DNA of 64,000 bases from Vibrio diazotrophicus (GCF_038452265.1 NZ_CP151843.1:124001-188000), one strand, 5' to 3'. Positions 18,449 to 28,625 are shown, counted from the stretch's first letter. The notes: a model not told the origin generated them from the letters alone. A program made the numbers and translations.

Positions 18449-19933
18449 ATGAACACCCAAGAGCAATGGATTGAGTTAAAAGATAATCTAAACATTGAAA
18501 ATCGGGCCTATATTAACGGTGAATACAGCGCCGCGCTGAGCGGGCAGACGATTCCCGTAGTAAACCCAGCAACAGACGAAATCATTACAGAAATCGCTCG
18601 TTGCCAAAGTGAAGATGTCGATCTTGCGGTATCATACGCTCGACGAATTTTTCAATCAGGTCAGTGGAGTGAAAGCAGTCCTTCTTATCGAAAAGCAGTA
18701 CTGAATCAGTTCGCTAACCTGATTGAACAAAACCGAGAAGAGCTAGCACTACTTGAAACGCTCGACACAGGTAAACCTATCTCCCACAGTTTTTCTACCG
18801 ATATTCCAGGTGCTGCTAATTCACTGCGCTGGTACGCGGAAGCGATCGATAAAGTGTACGGTGAAGTCGCACCGACAGAAAAAGACGTACACGCTTTTAT
18901 TTCCCATCAACCGATTGGTGTTATTGCTGCTGTTGTTCCGTGGAACTTCCCTCTATGGATTGCATGTTGGAAGCTTGGCCCAGCATTGGCTGCGGGTAAC
19001 AGCGTTATTTTAAAACCTTCAGAAAAATCTTCTTTAACCGCGATTTTCCTTGGTCAGCTTGCGGCTCAGGCTGGCATGCCTAACGGTGTGTTCCAAGTGA
19101 TTACTGGCTTCGGTCATGAAGCAGGTGATGCCTTAGCAAAACACCACGATGTAGATTGCATCGCCTTTACTGGTTCAACACGGATTGCTGGTCAGTTGAT
19201 GGTCAGCTCAGGTCAAAGCAACCTAAAACGCGTCTTCGCGGAAGCTGGTGGTAAGAACGCCAATATCGTTTTTGAAGATTGCGACGATTTAGACCGCGCA
19301 GCAGCAGAAACGGCTTCTGGTTGTTTTTATAACCAAGGTGAAGTGTGTGTTGCAGCGACTCGTTTGCTGGTTCATGAGAGCATCAAAGATCAGTTCATCG
19401 AAAAAGTGATTGCAGCAGCAAAAGCGTTCACGCCAAAAGACCCTATGAATCCAACATCATCGATGGGCGCACTTATCGACCAAGACCACAAAGCGAAAGT
19501 TCTGGAATACATTTCACTAGGTCAGGCTGAAGGCGCAACCCTACGTTGTGGTGGAGATGTTGAAGGTCAAGGCGCGTTTGTTGAACCAACCATTTTGGAC
19601 AACGTCAGTAACAAAATGCGTGTTGCTCAGGAAGAGATTTTTGGTCCTGTACTTTGCGTCATTCCATTTAAGGATGAAGCTGAAGCTATCGAGATTGCCA
19701 ACGATTCTAAATACGGCTTAGGTGCCGCATTGTGGAGCAGCAACATCAATCGAGTACACCGTGTTGCCAAGCAGCTACAAGCTGGCTCCGTTTGGGTCAA
19801 TAACTACAACGAAGGGGATATGACTGTCCCGTTTGGTGGATTCAAAATGAGCGGTAACGGCCGTGATAAATCACTCCACGCTCTGGAAAAATTCACTGAA
19901 ACCAAAACCACTTGGATTCGTATCCACGCTTAA
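18449..19933 (+). CDS. puuC: Gamma-glutamyl-gamma-aminobutyraldehyde dehydrogenase
   Basis: NAD(P)-dependent aldehyde dehydrogenase of 494 aa that oxidises gamma-glutamyl-gamma-aminobutyraldehyde to gamma-glutamyl-GABA. It has the catalytic Cys in NQGEVCVAATRL, the general-base Glu in AEAGGKNAN, the PWNFPLW substrate loop and the GSTRIAG dinucleotide site. Located between puuR and puuB, one step before PuuD. Confidence 0.92.
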   Translation: MNTQEQWIELKDNLNIENRAYINGEYSAALSGQTIPVVNPATDEIITEIARCQSEDVDLAVSYARRIFQSGQWSESSPSYRKAVLNQFANLIEQNREELALLETLDTGKPISHSFSTDIPGAANSLRWYAEAIDKVYGEVAPTEKDVHAFISHQPIGVIAAVVPWNFPLWIACWKLGPALAAGNSVILKPSEKSSLTAIFLGQLAAQAGMPNGVFQVITGFGHEAGDALAKHHDVDCIAFTGSTRIAGQLMVSSGQSNLKRVFAEAGGKNANIVFEDCDDLDRAAAETASGCFYNQGEVCVAATRLLVHESIKDQFIEKVIAAAKAFTPKDPMNPTSSMGALIDQDHKAKVLEYISLGQAEGATLRCGGDVEGQGAFVEPTILDNVSNKMRVAQEEIFGPVLCVIPFKDEAEAIEIANDSKYGLGAALWSSNINRVHRVAKQLQAGSVWVNNYNEGDMTVPFGGFKMSGNGRDKSLHALEKFTETKTTWIRIHA

Positions 19934-19970
19934 GCCCACTGACGATTACGATAAATAAAGGAATATGATT

Positions 19971-21248
19971 ATGAACAAGCATACGGACTCGTATTACGCT
20001 GATTCTGTGCCAAATATGCCAGATTACCCTCAACTTCAAGACAACATTGAATGTGACATCTGTATTGTCGGTGCCGGTTTCTCAGGGCTTTCTTCCGCGA
20101 TTCATCTGGCGGAAAAAGGGTTTAAAGTCGTCGTTCTAGAAAGTGCCAAAGTTGGATTTGGAGCAACTGGCCGTAACGGTGGACAGATCGTCAATAGCTA
20201 CAGCCGAGATGTTGATGTGATTGAAAGCCGTTATGGTCAAACCCAAGGAAAAGCTTTGTGTGAAATGATCTTCGAAGGTGGCGATATCATCCGTGGCCTC
20301 ATCGATAAATACAATATCGAGTGTGATTTCAAACAAGGTGGCCTGTTCACCGCTCTCAACAATAAGCAGTTAAAAGGGCTTGAAGAACACAAGCGCAACT
20401 GGGAGCGCTACGGTAACGACCAACTTACTCTGCTGGATGCAAAAGAAATCGAGCAAACCGTTGGTACAAAAGTGTATACCGGTGGTCTTTTGGATATGCG
20501 TGGCGGTCATATTCACCCGCTTAAACTGGCGTTAGGTGAGGCTGCGGCGTTTATGTCACTGGGTGGTCAGATTTTCGAACAGTCAGCGGTACTGTCGATT
20601 GAGAAAGGTGCTAACCCAGTTGTGAAAACAGCGTTGGGCAGCGTTAAAAGCAAGTACCTTGTGCTGGCTGGCAATGCTTATCTTGGTGGTTTGGCACCGA
20701 ATATCAGTAACAAAGCGATTCCATGTGGTACTCAGGTAATTACAACGGAACCTCTGTCTGACGAGCAACTGCAACAAGTATTAACCAGCGGTTATTGTGT
20801 TGAAGACTGTAACTACTTATTGGACTACTTCCGTCTGACGGCAGATAACCGTCTGTTATTCGGTGGTGGTGTAGTTTACGGCGCTCGCGACCCAGAAAAT
20901 ATCGAAGCTCTGATCCGTCCGAAGATGGAAAAAGTCTTCCCGCAATTGAAAGGCATCAAAGTCGATTACACATGGACAGGGAACTTCTTACTGACCTATT
21001 CACGCATGCCTCAGTTTGGTTCGTTCGCAGACAACATTTACTACCTGCAAGGTTACAGCGGTCATGGTGTTACCTGTACACACCTAGCGGGCAAATTGCT
21101 GGCAGAAACATTAACAGGCCATGCGGAGCGTTTTGATGCTTTCGCAGCGCTAAAACATTACTCATTCCCAGGCGGTCGCCATTTCCAAGTTCCATTTACA
21201 GCGATCGGTGCGGCTTACTACAACTTACGTGACAAATTGGCAATTTAA
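19971..21248 (+). CDS. puuB: Gamma-glutamylputrescine oxidase
   Basis: FAD-dependent DAO-family oxidase, 425 aa (E. coli PuuB is 426). It oxidises gamma-glutamylputrescine to the aldehyde used by PuuC. The FAD motif is IVGAGFSGLSSAIHLAE near residue 35; GATGRNGGQIVNSYSRD and the C-terminal GYSGHGVTCTHLAG match the family closely. ATG 19971 has AAGGA eight bases upstream; ATG 19965 is too near that site. Confidence 0.93.
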   Translation: MNKHTDSYYADSVPNMPDYPQLQDNIECDICIVGAGFSGLSSAIHLAEKGFKVVVLESAKVGFGATGRNGGQIVNSYSRDVDVIESRYGQTQGKALCEMIFEGGDIIRGLIDKYNIECDFKQGGLFTALNNKQLKGLEEHKRNWERYGNDQLTLLDAKEIEQTVGTKVYTGGLLDMRGGHIHPLKLALGEAAAFMSLGGQIFEQSAVLSIEKGANPVVKTALGSVKSKYLVLAGNAYLGGLAPNISNKAIPCGTQVITTEPLSDEQLQQVLTSGYCVEDCNYLLDYFRLTADNRLLFGGGVVYGARDPENIEALIRPKMEKVFPQLKGIKVDYTWTGNFLLTYSRMPQFGSFADNIYYLQGYSGHGVTCTHLAGKLLAETLTGHAERFDAFAALKHYSFPGGRHFQVPFTAIGAAYYNLRDKLAI

Positions 21249-21266
21249 GAGATAAGGAACATCGAA

Positions 21267-22133
21267 ATGAGCAGAGTCGTTAAATTTGCAGCTATTCAGC
21301 TATCTAAAAGCTGGGATCTGGAAGATAACCTGAACAAAGAGAAAAAAGCCATTCGTGAAGCGGCACAAAACGGAGCGAATGTTATTCTTCCTCAGGAACT
21401 GTTCGCTGCCCCTTACTTCTGCAAAAAGCAGGAAGCAAAATATTTCGAGTTGGCAGAAGAAACAGAAAACTGTCTCCTAATCAAAGAAATGAGTGCGTTA
21501 GCTAAAGAGCTTAACGTAGTGATTCCGGTTAGCTATTTCGAGCGTTCTGGTAACAACTTCTTCAACTCACTAGTCATGATTGATGCTGACGGCACAGTGA
21601 TGGACAACTACCGTAAGTCACACATTCCTGATGGTCCGGGTTACAGCGAAAAATACTACTTCAGCCCTGGCGACACAGGTTTCCGTGTATGGCAAACCAA
21701 GTTCGGCAAATTTGGCGTGGGTATCTGTTGGGACCAATGGTTCCCAGAGCTAGCTCGTAGCCTAGCATTGCATGGTGCAGAAGCGATCTTCTACCCAACA
21801 GCAATTGGTTCTGAACCTCAAGACCCTACACTGGATTCACGTGACCACTGGCAACGCACAATGCAAGGTCACTCTGCTGCAAACCTAGTACCTGTTATTG
21901 CTTCAAACCGTGTAGGTACAGAAGTGGATGATGGCATTGAAACTACTTTCTACGGCTCTTCTTTCATTACCGACCACACAGGTGGAAAGATTGCAGAAGC
22001 GCCACGTGAAGGCGAAACCATCATCTACGCAGAGATCGATTTAGATGCGACAGCGAAAGCTCGTCATGCTTGGGGCTTATTCCGCGACCGCCGTCCAGAC
22101 CTTTACACGAGCGTTGGCAAACTAACCGTTTAA
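21267..22133 (+). CDS. aguB: N-carbamoylputrescine amidase
   Basis: Nitrilase-superfamily amidase, 288 aa, that hydrolyses N-carbamoylputrescine to putrescine, CO2 and ammonia. The Glu-Lys-Cys triad is visible in LPQELF, YRKSHIPDG and GICWDQWFPE. It lies directly before aguA in the same operon, delivering putrescine to the Puu enzymes. Confidence 0.93.
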   Translation: MSRVVKFAAIQLSKSWDLEDNLNKEKKAIREAAQNGANVILPQELFAAPYFCKKQEAKYFELAEETENCLLIKEMSALAKELNVVIPVSYFERSGNNFFNSLVMIDADGTVMDNYRKSHIPDGPGYSEKYYFSPGDTGFRVWQTKFGKFGVGICWDQWFPELARSLALHGAEAIFYPTAIGSEPQDPTLDSRDHWQRTMQGHSAANLVPVIASNRVGTEVDDGIETTFYGSSFITDHTGGKIAEAPREGETIIYAEIDLDATAKARHAWGLFRDRRPDLYTSVGKLTV

Positions 22134-22145
22134 AGGGGCGTTAAG

Positions 22146-23228
22146 ATGAAGTTGTCAACAACTCCGGCGCAAGATGGCTTCTATTTTCCGGCTGAATTTC
22201 AGCCGGTCAGTGAAGTGTGGTTAGCATGGCCAGAACGTCGTGATAACTGGCGTGAAGACGCTAAGCCAGCGCAAGAAACCTTTGCCAACATTGCTAATGC
22301 TATCTCTCAAGTGGCAAAAGTTCGTGTGGCGGTATGCTCTGGCAGTTATGACCGCGCACGTGAAATGCTCGATTCAGAGGTTCGCTTAGTGGACATTCCA
22401 TTTAACGATGCTTGGATGCGAGATATAGGTCCGACGGTTGTCATCAATGATAAGGGTGAGCGCCGAGGCATAAGTTGGAAATTCAACGCTTGGGGTGGTG
22501 AATACAATGGGCTTTATGATAACTGGCAACAAGACGATTTAGTGGCAGCTTCAGTCTGCGACATTATCGGCATTGACCATTATCAAGCGCCGTTTGTATT
22601 GGAAGGTGGATCAATTCATACCGATGGTGAAGGAACACTTTACACCACCGAAGAGTGCTTGCTGAGTCCGGGACGCAATCCTCATCTGAGTAAGTCAGAG
22701 ATTGAAGCGCTACTGAAACAGTATCTGGCGGTTGAGAAAGTGATTTGGGTACCGAATGGCCTGTTTAACGATGAAACTGACGGACATGTTGATAACCTCA
22801 TGCACGTCATTGCGCCAGCGAAAGTGGTGCTAAGTTGGACAGATGATCCAAGCGATCCACAATACGATTTGTCTCGCGAAGCAGAAGCTGTTCTGAAATC
22901 TGAAACTGATGCGAAAGGTCGAGCGATAGAAATCGTGAAGTTACCACTGCCGGGACCACTACACTATAGCGAGAACGAAGTGAGCGGGATTGATGTGAGT
23001 TCTGGTATGAATCGCAGCGCAGGAGAAAGGCTAAGCGCTTCATACGCGAATTTTCTTATCGTCAATAATCATGTGTTTTTGCCACTGCTTGATAAAAATA
23101 CAGACGCACAAGCGGTAGAGATTTTGAGCGCGGCGATGCCGAACCATCAGATTATCGGTATTCCGTCCAGAGAGGTTCTTTTGGGCGGTGGGAACATCCA
23201 CTGCATCACTCAGCAGATCCCAGCGTAA
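22146..23228 (+). CDS. aguA: Agmatine deiminase
   Basis: Peptidyl-arginine-deiminase-fold enzyme of 360 aa converting agmatine to N-carbamoylputrescine and ammonia. Signature regions are AWMRDIGPTVV, LEGGSIHTDGEGT, DETDGHVDN and the catalytic Cys in GGGNIHCITQQIP near the end. It begins 13 bp after aguB. Together they let the operon start from agmatine as well as putrescine. Confidence 0.93.
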   Translation: MKLSTTPAQDGFYFPAEFQPVSEVWLAWPERRDNWREDAKPAQETFANIANAISQVAKVRVAVCSGSYDRAREMLDSEVRLVDIPFNDAWMRDIGPTVVINDKGERRGISWKFNAWGGEYNGLYDNWQQDDLVAASVCDIIGIDHYQAPFVLEGGSIHTDGEGTLYTTEECLLSPGRNPHLSKSEIEALLKQYLAVEKVIWVPNGLFNDETDGHVDNLMHVIAPAKVVLSWTDDPSDPQYDLSREAEAVLKSETDAKGRAIEIVKLPLPGPLHYSENEVSGIDVSSGMNRSAGERLSASYANFLIVNNHVFLPLLDKNTDAQAVEILSAAMPNHQIIGIPSREVLLGGGNIHCITQQIPA

Positions 23229-23297
23229 TTTAAAGTTGTGTTGTTCAGTCGGTGAAATCTTCTGAGCAACGCAGCAAAGTCATCATAAGGATTGACC

Positions 23298-24725
23298 ATG
23301 CAACAGATACAAAACAAAAGCCTTCTTTCGTTTATGGTGTCGAATGAAGCGGAAGGGATAGCGGTAACTAACCCAGCCACAGGCGAAGTCATTGGTTATG
23401 CACCGATGTCAGCAGAAAGCGACATTCTCAATGGCATTGAACGAGCGAGTGTCGCTCAGAAAGAGTGGGCGGCGATGCCAGCGAAAGCGCGCTCGGCGTT
23501 GCTACAAAAATGGAATCAATTGATTCTGGATAACAAACAAGATCTTGGTCGTCTTATGACGCTTGAGCAAGGTAAGCCGTTGGCGGAAGCTCAGGGTGAA
23601 GTGGTATATGGCGCGAGCTTTATCGAATGGTTTGCTGAAGAAGCAAAACGCACTTACGGCGAAACGATTCCAGCCCCGAGTAAAGACAAACGCTTAGTGA
23701 CCATCAAGCAACCTATCGGTGTTGCCTGTGCAATTACGCCGTGGAACTTCCCAATTGCGATGATTACTCGTAAAGCAGGCCCAGCTTTGGCGGCAGGTTG
23801 TAGTTTTATCGTTAAGCCTTCGGAATCAACCCCTCTTTCTGCATTTGCAGTGGCAGAGTTGGCTTATCAGGCAGGCATTCCTCGCGATGTGTTGCAGGTG
23901 GTTCTGGGTGAAACTTCTCGTCAAGTGGGCGGTATTTTCACAACACATCCTCTGATTCGTAAGCTTTCGTTCACTGGCTCTACTCAGGTCGGCAGTATCC
24001 TAATGCAGCAAAGCGCTGCGGATATCAAACGCACCTCTATGGAGCTGGGTGGCAACGCGCCTTTCATCGTGTTTGATGATGCAGATATTGATGCCGCGGT
24101 CACCGGCGCGATTGCTTCTAAGTTCCGCAACGCGGGGCAAACCTGCGTGTGTGCTAACCGCTTCTATGTTCACAGCAAAGTGTATGACGATTTCGTCACT
24201 AAGTTTGATGCTGCAGTACAGAAACTGAAAGTCGGTAACGGCTTGGAAGCTGGCGTGAACATTGGTCCAGTGATCAGTGAATCGGCAAAACAAAATATCC
24301 AAGCACTGATTGATGGAGCCATTGAGCAAGGCGCGAAACCTGTGTCTGAATTGCACCAGTTAGATGGTCTGTTCATGCAACCTGTAGTGCTGAAAGATGT
24401 GACTCACGATATGACGATCGTCTCGCAAGAAATTTTTGGACCAGTTGCGCCTGTGATTCGTTTTGATAACGACGATCAACTGATCGAAATGGCGAATGAC
24501 ACTATCTACGGCTTGGCTTCTTACTTCTACAGTCAAAACATTCACCGTGTATGGAAGATTGCCGAAGCGCTTGAGTACGGCATGGTGGGCATCAACGAAG
24601 GTTTAATCTCTACTGAAGTCGCACCATTTGGTGGTGTGAAACAATCTGGTATCGGACGTGAAGGCGCGAAGCAAGGCATCGATGAATACATGGATGTGAA
24701 ATACCTGTGCTTTGGCGGAAACTAA
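23298..24725 (+). CDS. gabD: Succinate-semialdehyde dehydrogenase
   Basis: Aldehyde dehydrogenase of 475 aa, the final step oxidising succinate semialdehyde to succinate. It has the catalytic Cys in NAGQTCVCANRF (the CxC form common in GabD), Glu in MELGGNAPF, and EQGKPLAEAQGE characteristic of GabD. ATG 23298 follows TAAGGA; a TTG two codons upstream is less likely. Paired with gabT 15 bp downstream. Confidence 0.9.
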   Translation: MQQIQNKSLLSFMVSNEAEGIAVTNPATGEVIGYAPMSAESDILNGIERASVAQKEWAAMPAKARSALLQKWNQLILDNKQDLGRLMTLEQGKPLAEAQGEVVYGASFIEWFAEEAKRTYGETIPAPSKDKRLVTIKQPIGVACAITPWNFPIAMITRKAGPALAAGCSFIVKPSESTPLSAFAVAELAYQAGIPRDVLQVVLGETSRQVGGIFTTHPLIRKLSFTGSTQVGSILMQQSAADIKRTSMELGGNAPFIVFDDADIDAAVTGAIASKFRNAGQTCVCANRFYVHSKVYDDFVTKFDAAVQKLKVGNGLEAGVNIGPVISESAKQNIQALIDGAIEQGAKPVSELHQLDGLFMQPVVLKDVTHDMTIVSQEIFGPVAPVIRFDNDDQLIEMANDTIYGLASYFYSQNIHRVWKIAEALEYGMVGINEGLISTEVAPFGGVKQSGIGREGAKQGIDEYMDVKYLCFGGN

Positions 24726-24740
24726 TTTAAGGACGAAAAA

Positions 24741-26018
24741 ATGACAAACCAACAACTACACCAAAGAAGAAGTCAGGTCATTGCTCAAGGGATGGGCGCT
24801 CTGTATCCCCTATATGTAGAAAAAGCTGAAAATGCCTATGTATGGGATGTGGAAGGCAACAAGTACATCGATTTTGCAGCCGGTATCGCAGTAACGAATA
24901 CAGGACATGCCAACAAACGAATCAGTGAAGCGGTGAAAGCTCAGCTAGATAACTTCTCTCATACCTGTGCGATGGTCACGCCTTATGCTTCATTCGTTGA
25001 GCTAGCGGAAAAGCTGACCGAGTTGGCTCCGGGTGATACTAAGAAAAAAGCCATCTTCTTAACTACAGGTGCAGAAGCGGTAGAGAATGCAGTGAAAGTG
25101 GCGCGTGCGCATACTGGTCGTAGCGGTGTTATTGCTTTTAAAGGTGGTTTCCACGGTCGTACACATATGACAATGGGCTTAACTGGCAAAATTGCACCTT
25201 ATAAAGTGGGCTTTGGTCCTTTCCCGAGTGAGATTTTCCATGCGCCTTACCCGAACGCTTTCCACGGTATCAGTGTCGAGCAGAGCCTGCAGGCACTAGA
25301 AGATCTGTTTGCATGTGATATCGAACCTGCACGCGTTGCAGCGATCATTTTTGAACCTGTGCAAGGCGAGGGCGGTTTCTACCAAGCGCCAAGAGAATTT
25401 GCACAAGGTCTGCGTAAACTCTGTGACAAACACGGTATCGTTCTGATTGCTGATGAAATCCAAACAGGCTTTGCTCGCACAGGTAAAATGTTTGCAACGG
25501 AATACTTGGGCATTGAACCGGATCTGATGACCATGGCGAAAGGTATTGCTGGCGGTTTCCCAATCTCTGCTGTTGTAGGTAAAGCAGATGTGATGGATTC
25601 AGCCTTACCGGGCGGCCTTGGTGGTACGTATGCTGGCTCGCCACTGGGTTGTGTAGCTGGCTTAGAAGTGCTGAAAATCATCGAAGAAGAAGATTTGTGT
25701 ACCAAAGCAATGAGCATTGGTGAAGTGGTAAACGCTCGCATGAGCAAGCTACAGCAGTCTGTACCTGCGATTGGTGAAATCCGCACCACGGGCGCGATGA
25801 TGGCGATTGAGTTTACGGATCCGCAATCAGGCGCTCCTTTGCAAGATGTCACCAAAGCGGTGATCAGCAAAGCTCAAGAGAACGGTCTGATCCTGCTTTC
25901 TTGTGGTGTGAAAGCGAACGTGATTCGCCTGCTACCACCGCTGACCATTGAGTTCGATGTGCTTAATGAAGGTTTGGATAAACTAGAAAAAATCATTCTA
26001 GAAGTGGTTAACGCGTAA
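24741..26018 (+). CDS. gabT: 4-aminobutyrate aminotransferase
   Basis: Class III PLP-dependent aminotransferase, 425 aa, moving the amino group of GABA to 2-oxoglutarate. The PLP Lys lies in TMAKGIAGGFPIS, with LIADEIQTGFARTG and FKGGFHGRTHM as further class signatures. Last gene of the nine-kb puu-agu-gab operon, followed by a strong terminator. Confidence 0.92.
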   Translation: MTNQQLHQRRSQVIAQGMGALYPLYVEKAENAYVWDVEGNKYIDFAAGIAVTNTGHANKRISEAVKAQLDNFSHTCAMVTPYASFVELAEKLTELAPGDTKKKAIFLTTGAEAVENAVKVARAHTGRSGVIAFKGGFHGRTHMTMGLTGKIAPYKVGFGPFPSEIFHAPYPNAFHGISVEQSLQALEDLFACDIEPARVAAIIFEPVQGEGGFYQAPREFAQGLRKLCDKHGIVLIADEIQTGFARTGKMFATEYLGIEPDLMTMAKGIAGGFPISAVVGKADVMDSALPGGLGGTYAGSPLGCVAGLEVLKIIEEEDLCTKAMSIGEVVNARMSKLQQSVPAIGEIRTTGAMMAIEFTDPQSGAPLQDVTKAVISKAQENGLILLSCGVKANVIRLLPPLTIEFDVLNEGLDKLEKIILEVVNA

Positions 26019-26044
26019 TAAGTTCTCACTCAGACCTTATTAGC

Positions 26045-26086
26045 AAAAGAGCCTGCGAGTTGGTGAAATCACTCGCAGGCTCTTTT
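26045..26086. terminator. Strong bidirectional terminator after gabT
   Basis: A perfect 16-bp stem (AAAAGAGCCTGCGAGT with its complement, 26045-26060 and 26071-26086) and a 10-nt loop, ending in T on the plus strand. It serves gabT and the convergent isochorismatase gene. Confidence 0.92.
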
Positions 26087-26133
26087 ATTTGAGGGATAAC
26101 CCCTATCAGAGACAAGCTAATCCGTAGCGCGAT

Positions 26134-26694
26134 TTAGCTCAGTACTTCTTCGTGGGTTTTAAGCGAAATAACACCTTCGGTCGGCGTTAAGTTAGACCAT
26201 ATGAAGTTATGGAATTTGATGATGTCACTTGCGCTCATTTCCAGTTTGTCAGCCGTTGTATGACAATCGGAAACCACCACAATATTAAAGTCTTCTACCA
26301 GTGCGGTGTGAATGGTTGCGTTAACACAAAAATCAGTCGCCAACCCTGTGATATAAAGGGTTCCAACATTTAATGAGTCTAAAAGCTCTTTCAAATTTGT
26401 CTGATAAAAAGCGCCATTAACGGTTTTCTCGACGGTGTAATCTGCATCACTGATGACAAGCTCTCTGACGATTTCAAAATCTTCTGTACCCGGCAATAAG
26501 TAGTTTTCTTTAATACCGTTATGCTGAATGAAAATAACGGGTAAGTTTTTGGCGCGGAAAGCATGAGAAAGCTTATTGATTCTTGAAATAACGCCTTCTC
26601 TGTCGTGTCTTGGTGTGTGGAAACAGCCTATCTGCATATCAATGATCAACAGGGCTTCGTTGCTCCCATCCCCTTTCGTTGTCGAGTCCGTCAT
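26134..26694 (-). CDS. Isochorismatase-family cysteine hydrolase
   Basis: A 186-aa isochorismatase-fold hydrolase with the Asp-Lys-Cys triad: LIIDMQIGCF, EKTVNGAF and ATDFCVNATI. The family contains nicotinamidases, N-carbamoylsarcosine amidases and related amide hydrolases, and motifs alone do not choose. It diverges from an AraC regulator over a 216-bp gap, so the AraC protein may control it. Confidence 0.8.
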   Translation of the reverse strand: MTDSTTKGDGSNEALLIIDMQIGCFHTPRHDREGVISRINKLSHAFRAKNLPVIFIQHNGIKENYLLPGTEDFEIVRELVISDADYTVEKTVNGAFYQTNLKELLDSLNVGTLYITGLATDFCVNATIHTALVEDFNIVVVSDCHTTADKLEMSASDIIKFHNFIWSNLTPTEGVISLKTHEEVLS

Positions 26695-26910
26695 GTCACT
26701 GTAATCCTTTACTTTCAGCCAAATGAAGGTCGCATTATAACCACTAAACTCTTGGCTATGCAGCCAAAATGAAGCCGATAGAGGCTATTTCTTCATTTAT
26801 CTACGCTAGGGTTTTGATATCTGCTTTCATCTCGTTTAAAGTCTTTAACCTGATAAATATCGTTAAAAAGACATAGTTCTTTAGGAACATAGCTCGACAA
26901 GGAAAGCAGA

Positions 26911-27699
26911 GTGAAAAAACAGGCGAGAAATCTTCATCCTTCACTAGCAATTGCTAAAGCGCCTTCAGACGTATTCATGAACTTCGAAGCGTTTTTGTCG
27001 AATACGGAAACGCGCGTACACAGCCACGCTTGGGGGCAAGTTCAGTTAATTGCTGGTGGCATATTGGAAATGGAAGCGGAAGACACCCGTTTTCTTGCTC
27101 CACCTCATCTCGCAATTTGGGTTCCAGCAGGCACTCGACACAAGAGTTTTAACCGTAAGCCTCTGGATTATTGTTCCATCAATATTTCAGCCGAAATGAC
27201 ACACGCTTTCCCGACCAAAACGAGCCTGATTAAAGTGACTCCGATAGTGACCGCTATCATTGATGACTTTCGCATGCGTGAAATCGGTGTGGCGGAAAGT
27301 GTCGAAGACAAACGTCTGTTGCAGGTATTGATTGACCAACTTGCGACACGCGAAATGCAGCAGCACTTTTTGCCGTCCAGCCACCACAAATATTTGGCAC
27401 CGATTTTAGCGGCGGTAGAAGAGAACCCGACCGATAACACCAGCTTGCAGCAGTGGGCTGAGCGAGTACACACTACCGAGCGAACGCTCGCCAGATATTG
27501 TCAGGCAGAACTCGGCATGAGCTTTACTGAGTGGCGCTTGCGTGTTCGCTATCTGCACTCAATGGACTTACTCCGAAGTGGACACTCGGTCAAAGAGGTC
27601 GCCTTAACCTTGGGATACAACCAAGCCAGCCCGTTTATTGCCATGTTTAAAAAATACTCCGGCCAGACGCCGGAGCAATATAAGAACCGTTTGTTGTAG
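26911..27699 (+). CDS. AraC-family regulator with cupin sensor
   Basis: A 262-aa regulator: N-terminal cupin domain (HSHAWGQVQLIAGG, then PPHLAIWVPAGTRH) and C-terminal AraC double helix-turn-helix (TTERTLARYCQAELGMSFTEWR, residues about 190-211 by eye, then VALTLGYNQASPFIAMFKK). The start is GTG with AAGGAAAG upstream. It is divergent from the isochorismatase gene. Its last 16 codons are repeated 9.2 kb downstream at 36860-36907. Confidence 0.88.
   Translation: MKKQARNLHPSLAIAKAPSDVFMNFEAFLSNTETRVHSHAWGQVQLIAGGILEMEAEDTRFLAPPHLAIWVPAGTRHKSFNRKPLDYCSINISAEMTHAFPTKTSLIKVTPIVTAIIDDFRMREIGVAESVEDKRLLQVLIDQLATREMQQHFLPSSHHKYLAPILAAVEENPTDNTSLQQWAERVHTTERTLARYCQAELGMSFTEWRLRVRYLHSMDLLRSGHSVKEVALTLGYNQASPFIAMFKKYSGQTPEQYKNRLL
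27652..27699 (+). repeat. 48-bp direct repeat, copy 1 (AraC 3' end)
   Basis: The final 16 codons of the AraC gene, including its stop. Copy 2 at 36860-36907 differs at 4 of 48 positions, all third codon bases, and is in the same orientation. The core contains the inverted repeat CTCCGGC-CAGAC-GCCGGAG. The two copies bracket the whole RpiR-to-M20 gene module. Confidence 0.85.
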
Positions 27700-27740
27700 T
27701 AGTTCCTCTTCAAACTCATCAATAGTTGTGAAGTAGAACG

Positions 27741-28625
27741 CTACTTAAATTCAAGGGAAGAAAAGGTGCCAAAGAACTTAAACAGTTCTTCAAGCTCCTC
27801 AAAGTTGTCATCACCATTCGATTCTCTCTGGACGAGAAACAGCAGCAGTTCAACAAAAAGGAAACCAATGGTGCGGCTGTGGAATATTGAGTCGACATCA
27901 CTGGGCAGTACATACTGAACATCACTATATATGCTGTAAGGGTTGGAGTGCGTGTTCGTCACTACCGTGACATGCGCATTTTTGAGGTTGAAGAGTTTTG
28001 TAATATTCAGCACATCCGGATTAAACCGGTAGTATGAAAAAGCAATCAAAACGTCTTTATCACTTACTCCAAGCAGAGCTTTAGGTAGATCTCCCTTATC
28101 CAAAGGCAGCAAGACAACATTTGAGCGGCTGTATTTCAGTAATGTTGAAAAATGGATAGCTAGAGCGTATGAAGACGCTGGGCCAACAACATAGATAGTC
28201 CTTTCTTTATCCATGATCATCTTTGCAAGACTTTCTAGGTTTTCCATATTGAGGTCTTTGGAAAACTGCTCAATCAGTTGGCTAACATTTCCAATATAGC
28301 GTTGTGCTTCGGATTTGATATCACTGATTTGGCTGGTCTGCTTGGACTTATTTGCCTCTATTGGAGAGACCATAGTGTGAGTAATGAGCTCTCTCTTGAG
28401 CGCACTCTTAAACGCTGCATAGCCAGTGAAGCCAAGTTTGTTGAGGTAGCGTCCAATGGTGGCTTTGCTTACTCTAGCCTTTTGCGCTAAATCGATAATT
28501 CCATAGTACGAAAGTTCTTCAAAATGATTGATGATGAAAGAGTTGAGTGCTGCTTCTGACTCTGTGTAAGGTTGTAGTTTCTCTGCTAACTGCTTATAAG
28601 TTGTCAAATCAAGATGATCTTTCAT
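27741..28625 (-). CDS. RpiR/MurR-family transcriptional regulator
   Basis: A 294-aa regulator with an N-terminal RpiR helix-turn-helix (LAQKARVSKATIGRYLNKLGFTG without the middle shown in full; about residues 45-67) and a C-terminal SIS sugar-phosphate-type domain (VVGPASSYALAIHFSTLLKY, VLIAFSYYRFN). It is the first gene inside the repeat-bounded module and the obvious candidate regulator of the porin and dcuC operons. SIS domains usually bind phosphosugars, which is unexpected beside C4-dicarboxylate genes. Confidence 0.85.
   Translation of the reverse strand: MKDHLDLTTYKQLAEKLQPYTESEAALNSFIINHFEELSYYGIIDLAQKARVSKATIGRYLNKLGFTGYAAFKSALKRELITHTMVSPIEANKSKQTSQISDIKSEAQRYIGNVSQLIEQFSKDLNMENLESLAKMIMDKERTIYVVGPASSYALAIHFSTLLKYSRSNVVLLPLDKGDLPKALLGVSDKDVLIAFSYYRFNPDVLNITKLFNLKNAHVTVVTNTHSNPYSIYSDVQYVLPSDVDSIFHSRTIGFLFVELLLFLVQRESNGDDNFEELEELFKFFGTFSSLEFK

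Noticed and set aside
25379..25870. A 163-codon minus-strand open frame opposite gabT
   Set aside because: It is antisense to a clear aminotransferase and has no ribosome site or recognisable domain.
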